From Jiangella sp. DSM 45060 (GTDB lineage: Bacteria; Actinomycetota; Actinomycetes; Jiangellales; Jiangellaceae), in the NCBI RefSeq assembly GCF_900105175.1, contig NZ_LT629771.1, positions 4,287,501 through 4,351,500 of the forward strand: a DNA stretch of 64,000 nt, given 5' to 3'. The position numbers and the translations under genes are program-made. Below the pieces are notes generated by a model. That model did no database searches, was not told the origin of the DNA, and was given only the letters and a program-made list of their open reading frames with translations. Shown piece by piece: positions 9,480-17,965 of this stretch (within the stretch, counting starts at the first letter, position 1; the number at the start of each line of letters is the position of its first letter).

Positions 9480-10715
9480 TCAGCGGTCCTGCCAGGCCGC
9501 CGGGAAGCCCGGCAGGTCCTCGCCGCCGAACTTGGCGTAGTGCAGGCTGGGCATGTCGGCGTTGCGGTCGAGGAACTCGTCGCGGTCGTCCTCGGTGATC
9601 TCGTCCTGCGGGAGCACCCACTCCACCGGCACCTGCTCGCCGGCCCAGATCATCGTCGCGGCGAGGATCGGGGTGCGCCACTGGAAGTTCGAGTAGACCG
9701 GGGCGACCGCCGTCATGCCGGTCTCCTGCCACTTGCGCAGGAAGCTCAGCTCGTCCTCGCCGACCATGACCGGGTAGTCCTTGCCGGAGTCCTCGAACGC
9801 CTCGACGGCCGCGACGGCGCCGTCACCGGCGTCCATCCAGATGCCGTCGACGTCGCCGCGCTGCAGGTACTGCGTGACGATGTTCTTGATCTCCGCGCCG
9901 TCGCCGCCGGTGAACTCGTCGCCGAGGATCTCCAGCTCGCTGTCGGCGAAGATCTCCTGCGCCGCCGCCCAGCGGTTCTCCAGCACGTCGACACCCGGCA
10001 GGATCCGCAGCGCCAGCACCTTCGAGCCCGGCTCCAGGTTCTCGACCAGGAACTCCGCGCCGTCCGCGCCGTAGGCGTAGCCGCCGATCGGGTGGATGAA
10101 CGTCGCCATGCAGTCGGTGTTGACGCCGCGGTCGAACACGATGACCGGGACGCCGCTCGCGCAGGCCGCCTCGACCGCCGGCGTCAGGGTGGCCGTCGTC
10201 GACGGCGAGATGATGATGGCGTTGCAGTCGCCGGCGTCGATGAACGCCTGGATGTCGGAGATCTGCTTGTTGTCGTCGTCGGCGGCGTCGGAGACCCGGA
10301 ACTCGCCGATCAGGCCCTGCTGCTGCAGCACCTCGACCTGCTGCTGCATGGTGATCCAGCCGGTGACCCGCCACGGGTTGCTGACCGAGGCGTTCGAGAA
10401 GCAGAGCGTGTTGCCGTCCTGCGCGTACTGCGCGGTGTCGACGTACTCGGGCTCGATCGCCTGCAGCCACGGGGTGGCCGGGTCGCCCTCCGGCGCGATG
10501 TCGCGCTGGGCCAGCTGCCGGTCGTAGTCGGCGCGGACGAAGAACTCACCGTCGGCCGTCTCGTCCTCCGGCTCCTCGCCCTCGGCGCCCGGGTCCTCGC
10601 CGGCCGCCTCGGTCTCCTCGGGCGCCGCGGTGTCGGACGGCTCGTCGGTGGTGCAGGCCGCGAGCGTCAGGGCCGCGGCAGCGGCCGCCGCCAGTAGAGC
10701 GCGCGTAGTGCGCAT
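9480..10715 (-). CDS. ABC sugar transporter substrate-binding lipoprotein
   Basis: The 411-residue precursor has a lipoprotein signal peptide with the lipobox LTLAAC, followed by a 30-residue Glu/Asp/Pro-rich linker that holds the binding domain off the membrane. The body is a type-1 periplasmic-binding fold of the ribose/autoinducer-2 class (NASVSNPWRVTGWITMQQQ, IDAGDCNAIIISPSTTATLT, VIVFDRGVN). It delivers a pentose, hexose or derived sugar to the two permeases just upstream; 24 bp separate it from the permease stop. The extended N-terminal part (to about residue 100) is longer than in RbsB. The ligand is unknown. Confidence 0.9.
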   Translation of the reverse strand: MRTTRALLAAAAAAALTLAACTTDEPSDTAAPEETEAAGEDPGAEGEEPEDETADGEFFVRADYDRQLAQRDIAPEGDPATPWLQAIEPEYVDTAQYAQDGNTLCFSNASVSNPWRVTGWITMQQQVEVLQQQGLIGEFRVSDAADDDNKQISDIQAFIDAGDCNAIIISPSTTATLTPAVEAACASGVPVIVFDRGVNTDCMATFIHPIGGYAYGADGAEFLVENLEPGSKVLALRILPGVDVLENRWAAAQEIFADSELEILGDEFTGGDGAEIKNIVTQYLQRGDVDGIWMDAGDGAVAAVEAFEDSGKDYPVMVGEDELSFLRKWQETGMTAVAPVYSNFQWRTPILAATMIWAGEQVPVEWVLPQDEITEDDRDEFLDRNADMPSLHYAKFGGEDLPGFPAAWQDR

Positions 10716-10739
10716 CGTTCCCCCTCCTTGGGTGACGAA

Positions 10740-11792
10740 TCAGGCTTCGTTCGTGTGCGGTTGGGACGGGACTTCCTGGTGGTGCCGGGGACGCGCCCTC
10801 TCACGGGCCGCGTAGGCGACGGCCGCGATGATGATCACGCCTTGAACCGCCGGCCGGATGGTCGACGGCATGCTCAGCTGGTTGAACAGGACGAACAGGG
10901 CCTCGAGGGTGAGCGCGCCGGCCATCGCCGCCACGACCCAGCCGCGGCCGCCGCCGAGCGCGGCGCCGCCGAGCACCACCGCCGTGATCGCGGTGAACTC
11001 CAGACCCTGCCCCACCTGCGCCGTGACACCGGCGTAGCCGCCGATGAGGATCGCCGCCAGCGTGGCCAGCACGCTGGAGATGACGAACGCCAGGGTGCGC
11101 ACCCGCCAGACCCGGACGCCGGAGAACCCCGCGGCGTGCTCGTTGTCGCCGGTGGCGATCAACGTGCGGCCGTACGAGCTGCGCATGACCGCCACGGCGA
11201 TGATGACGATCCCGACCAGGATCATCAGCGCCCACGGCAGTTGCCGTACGACCGACATGTCGATGCCGCCGCGTCCGGGCTGGCGGAACGCCTCGGACAG
11301 TGCGCCGGTGGGTGCGCCGCCGGTCCACAACCGGATCGCGCCGTAGAGCACCAGCATCATGCCGAGCGTCGTGATGAACGACTGCACCTTGAGCAGCGTC
11401 GTGATCAGCCCGTTGACCAGGCCGACGAGAATGCCGAAGCCGAGCATCAGCAGGATGACGGGGACCGTGCGGCCCTCCTCGCCGTCGATCAGCGCGGCGG
11501 CGATGACCACCTGCGCGCCGACCAGCGACCCGACCGACAGGTCGAACTCGCCGGACACGATGACGAAGTACTGGCCGATGGCCAGGATCATCAGCGGTGC
11601 GGCCTGCTTGAGGAACGCCATCAGCGACGGCGGTTCGGCGAAGCTCGGGTTCACGATGAAGATCGCCGCGAACACGACGATGAGCAGGGCGAACACCGTG
11701 GCGCTCCCGCCGCCGAAGACCCGCGCGAGCAGGTCGCCGGCCCGCGAGCCGGCGCTGCGCTGCGGCGCGGGCTGCTGCGTGGTGACGGTCAT
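10740..11792 (-). CDS. ABC sugar transporter permease, RbsC type (second of two)
   Basis: The 350-residue protein has about ten hydrophobic segments and the branched-chain/ribose permease signature (GEFDLSVGSLVGAQVVIAAA; VVLGGAALGGGRGWVVAAMAG). It forms the membrane channel with the permease encoded immediately upstream; the start codon overlaps the upstream stop by 4 nt (ATGA at 11789-11792), implying coupled translation. The C-terminus ends in a basic His/Arg-rich cytosolic tail. Two different permeases suggest a heterodimeric transporter, unlike the RbsC homodimer of enterobacteria. Confidence 0.9.
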   Translation of the reverse strand: MTVTTQQPAPQRSAGSRAGDLLARVFGGGSATVFALLIVVFAAIFIVNPSFAEPPSLMAFLKQAAPLMILAIGQYFVIVSGEFDLSVGSLVGAQVVIAAALIDGEEGRTVPVILLMLGFGILVGLVNGLITTLLKVQSFITTLGMMLVLYGAIRLWTGGAPTGALSEAFRQPGRGGIDMSVVRQLPWALMILVGIVIIAVAVMRSSYGRTLIATGDNEHAAGFSGVRVWRVRTLAFVISSVLATLAAILIGGYAGVTAQVGQGLEFTAITAVVLGGAALGGGRGWVVAAMAGALTLEALFVLFNQLSMPSTIRPAVQGVIIIAAVAYAARERARPRHHQEVPSQPHTNEA

Positions 11793-12877
11793 CGGGGGCC
11801 TCCCGCGAGCTCTGGCGTCGGCTGATCGGGCCTCGGTTCCGGTGGCGCGGAGCCGCCGCTGCCGCCGTCACCGCCGAACCTCACGCGGCTGGCCTTCCGG
11901 TCGATCTGCCGGCGGGCGTAGATTGCGACGGCCGCGACGATGATGGTGCCGCGCAGCACGTCCTTGAAGAACGGGTCGACCGCGAGGATGTTGAAGACGG
12001 TGTCGAGCACGGCCAGGATCAGCACGCCGGCGATCGTCCCGGCGATGCCGCCGCGGCCGCCCAGCAGCAGCGTCCCGCCCAGCACCACCGCCGCGATCGA
12101 CTCCAGGTCGTAGCCGGAGTTGTAGACCAGCGCGCTGCCGGTGCCGAAGCGGGCAGCGATCAGCAGGCCGGCGATGCCCGCCGCGATCGAGCAGAGCACG
12201 TGCGCCGTCACCAGCACACGGCCGGTGCGGATGCCGGACAGCCGCGCGACGTCGGCGCTGCCGCCGACGGCGAACATGTGGTAGCCGGTGCGGGTCTTGC
12301 GCAGGAACAGGATGCCGGCCACCGCGACGATCAGCATGACCAGCGTCGACACCGGCACCGGGCCGATGCGGCTGAAGCCGAACTGCTGGAACGAGCTGGG
12401 CACCGCGCCGGCCGGGCCCTGGTACTCGGTGTCCAGGTAGCCCTTGATGATGAGGCCGACGCCGAGCGTCGCGATGAACGGGTTGACCTTCAAGACCGAG
12501 ACGATCAGGCCGTTGCACAGGCCGATCCCGCCGGCCACCACCAGCACGGCGAGGATCGCCAGCGGGACCCGCGCGGGGTCGCCGTTCATCGTCGTCGCCG
12601 CGATCAGGCTGCTCAGTGCCATGACGTAGCCGACGGACAGGTCCAGCGACCGGCACAGGATGACCAGCGTCTGGCCGATCGCGACGAACCCGAGCAGGCT
12701 GGACCGGCTCAGGATGTCGCGGGTGTTGGCGATGCTGAACAGGTTCTGGTCGTCCAGCGCCACCAGGATCGCGCCGATGACGAGCACCCCGGCCAGCGCC
12801 AGCCACACCAGCTCCGTGGCGCCCAGCCGGCGCCGGGCGGGCTTGCCGGTCCCGGTGACCGCGACCGCGCGGCTCAT
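11789..12877 (-). CDS. ABC sugar transporter permease, RbsC type (first of two)
   Basis: The 362-residue membrane protein has the family motif CRSLDLSVGYVMALSSLIAA and a second conserved stretch, VVLGGTLLLGGRGGIAGTIA. It is paralogous to the following permease and likely pairs with it. It overlaps the ATPase stop by 4 nt at 12874-12877. A Gly/Pro-rich cytosolic tail of about 35 residues ends the protein. Confidence 0.9.
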   Translation of the reverse strand: MSRAVAVTGTGKPARRRLGATELVWLALAGVLVIGAILVALDDQNLFSIANTRDILSRSSLLGFVAIGQTLVILCRSLDLSVGYVMALSSLIAATTMNGDPARVPLAILAVLVVAGGIGLCNGLIVSVLKVNPFIATLGVGLIIKGYLDTEYQGPAGAVPSSFQQFGFSRIGPVPVSTLVMLIVAVAGILFLRKTRTGYHMFAVGGSADVARLSGIRTGRVLVTAHVLCSIAAGIAGLLIAARFGTGSALVYNSGYDLESIAAVVLGGTLLLGGRGGIAGTIAGVLILAVLDTVFNILAVDPFFKDVLRGTIIVAAVAIYARRQIDRKASRVRFGGDGGSGGSAPPEPRPDQPTPELAGGPR

Positions 12878-14388
12878 CGCTGGGTTCCTTCGGTCTCGTG
12901 GCCCGTGGCCAGTGCCATCACGGTCTCCTCGTCAGCGCCGGCCGGCAGCTCGCCGGCGACGCGGCCGTCCCGGAGGACGACGATGCGGTCGGCCATCCCG
13001 AGCACCTCGGGCAGCTCGGACGAGATCATCAGGATCGCCACACCCTGCGCCGACAGCTCACGCATCAGCGTGTAGACCCGCTCCTTCGCGCCGACGTCGA
13101 TGCCGCGGGTGGGCTCGTCGAGCACGATCGCCTTCGGTTCGGTGGCCAGCCACTTGGCCAGCACGACCTTCTGCTGGTTGCCGCCGGACAGGAACCGCAC
13201 CTCCTGGCTGCTGCCGCGCGAGACCAACTCCAGCGACGACAGGATGCCCGGAATGCGGCGGGCGCCCTGCGACGCGCGGCGCGGCAGGACGGCGTCCAGC
13301 ACCAGCCGGGCGTTCGCGGCGATGGACTGGTTGAGCACCAGGCCCTCGCCCTTGCGGTCCTCGGTCACCAGCGCCAGCCCCGCCCGCACCGCCTGACGCG
13401 GCGATCGCGCGGTCAGCGGGCGCCCGTCCAGGGACACCGTGCCGCGGGTGAACCGGTCGACGCCGAACAGGGCGTGCGCGATCTCGGTGCGGCCGCTGCC
13501 CTGCAGCCCGGCCAGCGCGACGATCTCGCCGCCGCGGACCTGCAGGTCGATGCCGTCGAGCTGCTCGTTGCCGCCACCGCGGATCTCGAGACGGACGTCG
13601 CCGGCCTCGGTGCCGGGCAGCTTGTCCGGGAAGAAGCTGGCGATCGGGCGGCCGACCATCTTGCGGACCAGCTCGTCCGAGCTGATGTCGGACGTGGCGA
13701 CGGTGTCGACCAGCGCGCCGTCCTTGAGGATCGTCACCCGGTCGGACAGGTCGAAGATCTCCTTGAGCCGGTGCGAGACGTAGAGGATGGCGACGCCGCG
13801 CTCCTTCAGTTTCCCGACGAGGCGGTAGAGCAGCTCCACCTCCTCGTCGGCCAGCGCCGCGGTCGGCTCGTCCATCGAGATGATCCGCGCGTCGTAGGAC
13901 AGCGCCTTGACGATCTCGACGATCTGCTGGCCGGCCACCGACAGCGAGCTGACCCGGGTCTCCGGCCGCAGCCAGGTCAGCCCGAGGTCCTCCAGCAGCG
14001 CCGCGGTGTCGGCGTTCATCCGGCCGGCGTCGACCAGCCGGTTGCGGCGCGGCTCGCGGCCGAGGAACACGTTCTCGGCGACGGTGCGCTCCGGCAGCAG
14101 GTTGAACTCCTGGAACACGGTCGACACGCCGGCCTGCTGGGCCAGCAGCGGGTGCTCGAACCGGACCTCGTCGCCGTCCAGCTCGACGCTGCCGCCGTCG
14201 GCCTGGTAGACGCCGGCGAGGATCTTCATCAGCGTCGACTTGCCGGCGCCGTTCTCGCCGATCAGCGCGTGCACCTCGCCCGCGCGCAGGTCGAGGTCGA
14301 CGCCGTGCAGCACCTGGACGCCGAGGAACGACTTCTCGATGCCGCGCATCCGCAGCAGCGTCGTGGTGGTACCGGCCGCACCGGTCAT
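12874..14388 (-). CDS. ABC sugar transporter ATPase, RbsA/XylG type with two nucleotide-binding domains
   Basis: The 504-residue cytosolic ATPase is built from two ABC domains. The N-terminal half has Walker A GENGAGKSTLMK (about residue 42) and Walker B RIISMDEPTAAL. The C-terminal half has the degenerate P-loop usual in this class (ALAGLQGSGRTEI) but a canonical signature LSGGNQQKVVLAKWLA and AIVLDEPTRGIDVG. It energises the two permeases encoded downstream. Both ends overlap neighbouring genes by 4 nt, tying it tightly to the Gfo/Idh gene and the transporter. Confidence 0.93.
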   Translation of the reverse strand: MTGAAGTTTTLLRMRGIEKSFLGVQVLHGVDLDLRAGEVHALIGENGAGKSTLMKILAGVYQADGGSVELDGDEVRFEHPLLAQQAGVSTVFQEFNLLPERTVAENVFLGREPRRNRLVDAGRMNADTAALLEDLGLTWLRPETRVSSLSVAGQQIVEIVKALSYDARIISMDEPTAALADEEVELLYRLVGKLKERGVAILYVSHRLKEIFDLSDRVTILKDGALVDTVATSDISSDELVRKMVGRPIASFFPDKLPGTEAGDVRLEIRGGGNEQLDGIDLQVRGGEIVALAGLQGSGRTEIAHALFGVDRFTRGTVSLDGRPLTARSPRQAVRAGLALVTEDRKGEGLVLNQSIAANARLVLDAVLPRRASQGARRIPGILSSLELVSRGSSQEVRFLSGGNQQKVVLAKWLATEPKAIVLDEPTRGIDVGAKERVYTLMRELSAQGVAILMISSELPEVLGMADRIVVLRDGRVAGELPAGADEETVMALATGHETEGTQR

Positions 14389-15524
14389 TCGGGCACCTCC
14401 ACCCAGTCGCTCTCGCGGGCGGACGTCACGACGGCCTCGGCCAGCCGAGCGGCGCGCAGGCCGTCGTCGAACGTGGGCAGGCCGTCGGGGACCTCGCCGC
14501 CGATGGCCGCCTGGGTGTCGGCGACGAACGCGTCGAAGCAGTCCTGGTAGCCCTGCGGGTGGCCGGCCGGGACCCGCGCGTACCGGGCGGCCGGCGAGCT
14601 GAGCGTCTCGGGGTCGCGGACCAGCTGGCTGCTGCGCTCACGTCCGCCCCACCACAGCTGCTCGGGGTTCTCCTGGTCGAACGAGAGCGAGCCGCGCGAG
14701 CCGGAGACCTCCAGCAGCAGCCGGTTCTTCCGGCCCGCCGACACCTGGCTGACGACGACCGAGCCGATCGCGCCGCCGCGGGTGGCGAACTGGACGATCA
14801 CGACGTCCTCGGTGGTGACGTCGCGCAGCGTCTCGACGCCGCGCAGTTTGTTCACCGTCGACGACTGCGCCGACAGCCGCGCGATGCGCTCCCCCGTCAC
14901 GAACTCCAGCAGGTCGCACCAGTGCGAGCCGATGTCGCCGAACGCGCGGGTCGGGCCGCCGAGGCGCGGGTCGACCCGCCAGTTGTCGTCGGTGGGGTGC
15001 AGCAGCCAGTCCTGCAGGTAGCTGCCGTGGGCGAGGAAGATGCTGCCGACCTCGCCGGCGCGGACCCGCTCGCGCGCCTCGCGGACCATCGGGTGGAAGC
15101 GGTAGACGAACGGGACGGCGGCGACGCGGCCGGCCTCGCGGGCGGCGGCCGTCATCGCGGCGGCGGCGTCGGTGGAGGTCGCGAGCGGCTTCTCGCACAC
15201 GACGTGCTTGCCGGCGGCCAGCGCGGCGAGCACGACCGGCTCGTGCAGGTGGTTGGGGGTGCACACGTGGACGACGTCGACGTCGGCGCGGTCCAGCAGG
15301 TCGTCGAGGGTCGCGTAGACCGCGTCGGCCTGCAGCTCGCCCTGCGCCGCCGCCGCGCGCTCCGGGGTGGAGCCGACCGCTCCGACCACCCGGCCGCCGG
15401 CCACCTGGACCGCCCGCGCATGCACACGGCCCATGAAGCCGGTCCCGACGATCGCTGCCCGGTACCCCGTCTCGGGGAAGGAATCCGCACCGGCCGCGCG
15501 GTCTGTGATCGGAGTCACTGCCAT
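14385..15524 (-). CDS. Gfo/Idh/MocA family NAD(P)-dependent oxidoreductase
   Basis: The 379-residue protein starts at ATG 15524; an in-frame upstream extension would read through the operator and is rejected. The N-terminal Rossmann motif is AAIVGTGFMGRVHARAVQ; the conserved CEKPLA follows around residue 105, and DIGSHWCDLLEF holds the family D-I-G-x-H active-site region. It is probably cytosolic and oxidises or reduces a sugar or cyclitol. As first gene of the operon it is closest to the promoter and ROK operator. Trehalose-utilisation operons of rhizobia also pair ThuA with a dehydrogenase of this family (ThuB), an established parallel; the equivalence here is inference. Confidence 0.9.
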   Translation of the reverse strand: MAVTPITDRAAGADSFPETGYRAAIVGTGFMGRVHARAVQVAGGRVVGAVGSTPERAAAAQGELQADAVYATLDDLLDRADVDVVHVCTPNHLHEPVVLAALAAGKHVVCEKPLATSTDAAAAMTAAAREAGRVAAVPFVYRFHPMVREARERVRAGEVGSIFLAHGSYLQDWLLHPTDDNWRVDPRLGGPTRAFGDIGSHWCDLLEFVTGERIARLSAQSSTVNKLRGVETLRDVTTEDVVIVQFATRGGAIGSVVVSQVSAGRKNRLLLEVSGSRGSLSFDQENPEQLWWGGRERSSQLVRDPETLSSPAARYARVPAGHPQGYQDCFDAFVADTQAAIGGEVPDGLPTFDDGLRAARLAEAVVTSARESDWVEVPE

Positions 15525-15543
15525 GGCAGAGGAACTTAGAGGC

Positions 15544-15570
15544 ACTTTTGCATGTACGTCAAGCAAAAGT
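15544..15570. promoter_or_regulatory. Inverted-repeat operator, probably for the ROK regulator
   Basis: ACTTTTGC (15544-15551) and GCAAAAGT (15563-15570) form a perfect 8-bp inverted repeat with an 11-bp spacer, in the 111-bp gap between the operon start (15524) and the divergent ROK gene (15636). A second short palindrome, CCGCA-TG-TGCGG, lies at 15584-15595. ROK repressors typically bind AT-rich dyads in such divergent promoters, so this is the best operator candidate for both transcripts. Confidence 0.65.
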
Positions 15571-15635
15571 TGCACGGCTGTTACCGCATGTGCGGATGTT
15601 GCACAGAGAGAAGTCTGGTGTGTTTCACTAGTGGC

Positions 15636-16862
15636 ATGCTCGAAGGCGTAGGCGTCACGACGTCACGGCCGGCATACGTCCAGCCAGACGGCGCTTCCAT
15701 GTACTCGGCGGGGTCGCTGTTCCAGTTGCTGCGCGACGGCCGGCCGCGCACGCGTGCCGAACTGGCGGCCGAGACCGGCCTGGCCCGCTCGACCGTCACC
15801 CAGCGCGTCGACGCCCTGCTGGCGAGCAACCTGATCGGCCCGGCCGACAAGGCCGCCTCCACCGGCGGCCGGCCGCCCACCCGGTTCGCCTTCAACCCCA
15901 ACGCCCGGTACGTGCTGGCCGCCGACATCGGCGCCACGCACGCCCGGCTGGCGCTCACCGACCTCGCCACCCAGGTGCTGGCCCAGTCCGCCGACGACCT
16001 CCTCGTCGCGGCCGGCCCCGAGACCGTCCTCGACTGGGTCGACCGCGTCGGCCACGAGCTCATCCGCGAGGCCGGCCGCGACCCGTCCGACCTCCTCGGC
16101 GTCGGCCTCGGCCTGCCCGGCCCGGTCGAGCACTCCACCGGCCGCCCCGTCAGCCCGCCGATCATGCCCGGCTGGGACGGCTTCGACGTGCAGGGCTACC
16201 TGCAGGACCGGTTCGGCGCGGTCTCCCTCGTCGACAACGACGTCAACATCATGGCGCTGGGCGAGCACCACGTCGCGTGGAGCGGCGCGCCGCACATGAT
16301 GTTCGTCAAGGTCGCCACCGGTATCGGCAGCGGCCTGATCAGCGACGGCCGACTGCACCGCGGCGCCCAGGGCGCCGCCGGCGACATGGGGCACCTGCAG
16401 CTCCCGCACGGCACCGACGTCGTCTGCCGCTGCGGCAACACCGGCTGCCTCGAGGCGGTCGCCAGCGGCGCCGCCATCGCCGCCAAACTGTCCGCCAACG
16501 GCACCGAGGCCTCCACCAGCTTCGACGTCGTCGCGCTGGCCCGCGGCGGCAACATCGAGGCGCTGCAGCTGCTGCGGCAGGCCGGCCGCGACATCGGCGA
16601 GGTGCTGGCCGCCGCGGTGAGCCTGTTCAACCCGTCCGTCATCGTCATCGGCGGGTCGCTCTCCCAGGCCGGCGAGCACCTCATCGCCGGCGTCCGCGAG
16701 ATCGTCTACCGGCGCTCGCTGCCGCTGGCCACGCAGGACCTCCGCATCGTCCAGTCCAGCACCGGCGACCGCGCCGGCATCATCGGCGCCGCCGTCATGG
16801 TCATCGACCACGCCCTCGCGCCGGCCCAGGTCGACCTGCTCATGGCCGCCGCCCTGAGCTGA
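15636..16862 (+). CDS. ROK family transcriptional regulator
   Basis: The 408-residue protein begins with a winged helix-turn-helix (about residues 20-75; TRAELAAETGLARSTVTQRV) followed by a sugar-kinase-like ROK domain (about 95-400). The domain keeps the ATP/sugar motif LAADIGATHARLALTD, DNDVNIMALGEH, and the zinc motif CRCGNTGCLEAVASG. The ATG at 15636 is preferred over an upstream in-frame ATG at 15552 that lies inside the operator; neither has a convincing Shine-Dalgarno. It is divergent from the sugar operon and presumably represses it until the imported sugar or a derivative binds. Confidence 0.9.
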   Translation: MLEGVGVTTSRPAYVQPDGASMYSAGSLFQLLRDGRPRTRAELAAETGLARSTVTQRVDALLASNLIGPADKAASTGGRPPTRFAFNPNARYVLAADIGATHARLALTDLATQVLAQSADDLLVAAGPETVLDWVDRVGHELIREAGRDPSDLLGVGLGLPGPVEHSTGRPVSPPIMPGWDGFDVQGYLQDRFGAVSLVDNDVNIMALGEHHVAWSGAPHMMFVKVATGIGSGLISDGRLHRGAQGAAGDMGHLQLPHGTDVVCRCGNTGCLEAVASGAAIAAKLSANGTEASTSFDVVALARGGNIEALQLLRQAGRDIGEVLAAAVSLFNPSVIVIGGSLSQAGEHLIAGVREIVYRRSLPLATQDLRIVQSSTGDRAGIIGAAVMVIDHALAPAQVDLLMAAALS

Positions 16863-16932
16863 CCCCGTCGCCCGCCACCGCACCGGGTAGCCTCGCGGCA
16901 GGACCTCGTCCCCCCGGGAAAGGCGCCGCACC

Positions 16933-17718
16933 GTGGTCGAGCCCTCGTCGCGCTCCTACAGCGAGACCGTCAAGCGCGGCGGCCCCCGGTCCGCGCTGCG
17001 ACTGGTCGACCGTGGCGAGGACCCGCGTGTCCTCTCCGCGGACCCCGACGATTTCCTGAAGCCGCCCTCGGTGCCGCTGGCAGTGCTGGGTTTCCTCATC
17101 CTGACGGCGTTGTCGGTGCTGGGCGTCCGGTTCATCACGATGGCCCTGTGGACGGACGACCCCATCCTCCCGTGGTTCTGGAACGTGGCCTGGCTGATCG
17201 TCCCGTGGGTGGTGCTGGGACCGCTCTGGGGGTGGTGGATCCGGCGGCAGCTGCGCCGGCCGAAGCTCCGTCGCGGCTGCGAGGCGTTCGCCACGATCGC
17301 GAGCGGGACCGGCCCGGAACGCGGGCGAGCCACCTGGGTCTCCTACCCGACGGGCGATCCCACCTCCCGGCGGTCCGTCACCGTCCTGGTCGTCGTCGAC
17401 GCGCCCGGCGGTGAGGCGGTCTTCGCCGACGCTCGTTCTCGGAGCAGGCCCGGCCACGGCCTGTTCACCATCGGCGACCCGGTGTGGATCTGGCGAGGCG
17501 GCGACGGCTGGGTGTTCGGCCAGGTCGCGCGGCACGGTGACGACCCGACCTACTCCCCGGCCGACGAGCCGCGCATACCGACCTTCGAGGAGCTGAACGG
17601 GGGCAGGAGCCCCGAGTTCTTCGTCGCGGAACTGTCCGAGCTGGCCGCGCGGTATCGCGCCGGCTCCCTCACCCGGGACGAGTACGAGGCGGCCAAGAAC
17701 CGGCTGCTGGGCATCTGA
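16933..17718 (+). CDS. Membrane protein with SHOCT-like C-terminus, unknown function
   Basis: The GTG start at 16933 follows GGGAAAGG. The 261-residue protein has two hydrophobic segments (about residues 46-72 and 79-102, ending in a Trp-rich stretch), a soluble domain and a short helical C-terminal module (AARYRAGSLTRDEYEAAKNR) typical of SHOCT domains. The function is unknown. It stands alone between the ROK gene and a convergent FMN reductase gene, with a hairpin just after its stop. Confidence 0.75.
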   Translation: MVEPSSRSYSETVKRGGPRSALRLVDRGEDPRVLSADPDDFLKPPSVPLAVLGFLILTALSVLGVRFITMALWTDDPILPWFWNVAWLIVPWVVLGPLWGWWIRRQLRRPKLRRGCEAFATIASGTGPERGRATWVSYPTGDPTSRRSVTVLVVVDAPGGEAVFADARSRSRPGHGLFTIGDPVWIWRGGDGWVFGQVARHGDDPTYSPADEPRIPTFEELNGGRSPEFFVAELSELAARYRAGSLTRDEYEAAKNRLLGI

Positions 17719-17727
17719 TCGGCGAGG

Positions 17728-17744
17728 CGCCGAGCCCCTCGGCG
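17728..17744 (+). terminator. Short hairpin after the SHOCT-like gene
   Basis: CGCCGAG-CCC-CTCGGCG forms a perfect 7-bp stem 9 nt after the stop codon. No U-tract is present. Confidence 0.45.
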
Positions 17745-17834
17745 TGCGGCCGCCACCCGGCCGCCTCACCGGCGCCGGTCCGGACACCCGCCACCCGGCC
17801 GGACGTCGTCGCCCATCGCCCAGCCCCGCGTCGT

Positions 17835-17920
17835 CACCCGATCACCACCGGGCCTGGCACCCGCCACGTGGCGCCACCCGGGCCACGCACCACCACCCGA
17901 TCACCACCAGGCCTGGCACC
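17835..17920. repeat. Two near-identical 26-bp direct repeats, period 59 bp
   Basis: CACCCGATCACCACC followed by a G or A and GGCCTGGCAC-like sequence occurs at 17835 and again at 17894, in the 247-bp gap between two convergent genes. It looks like a local duplication; no gene is supported in this gap. Confidence 0.6.
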
Positions 17921-17965
17921 GCCGCGCGGCTCCACCCAGGGGGCCGCGCGCCGCGATCCAGCCGG

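Noticed and set aside
15552-15635. Longer start for the ROK regulator
   Set aside because: It would place a Cys-rich leader inside the operator and upstream dyad; the 15636 start gives a normal winged-helix N-terminus.
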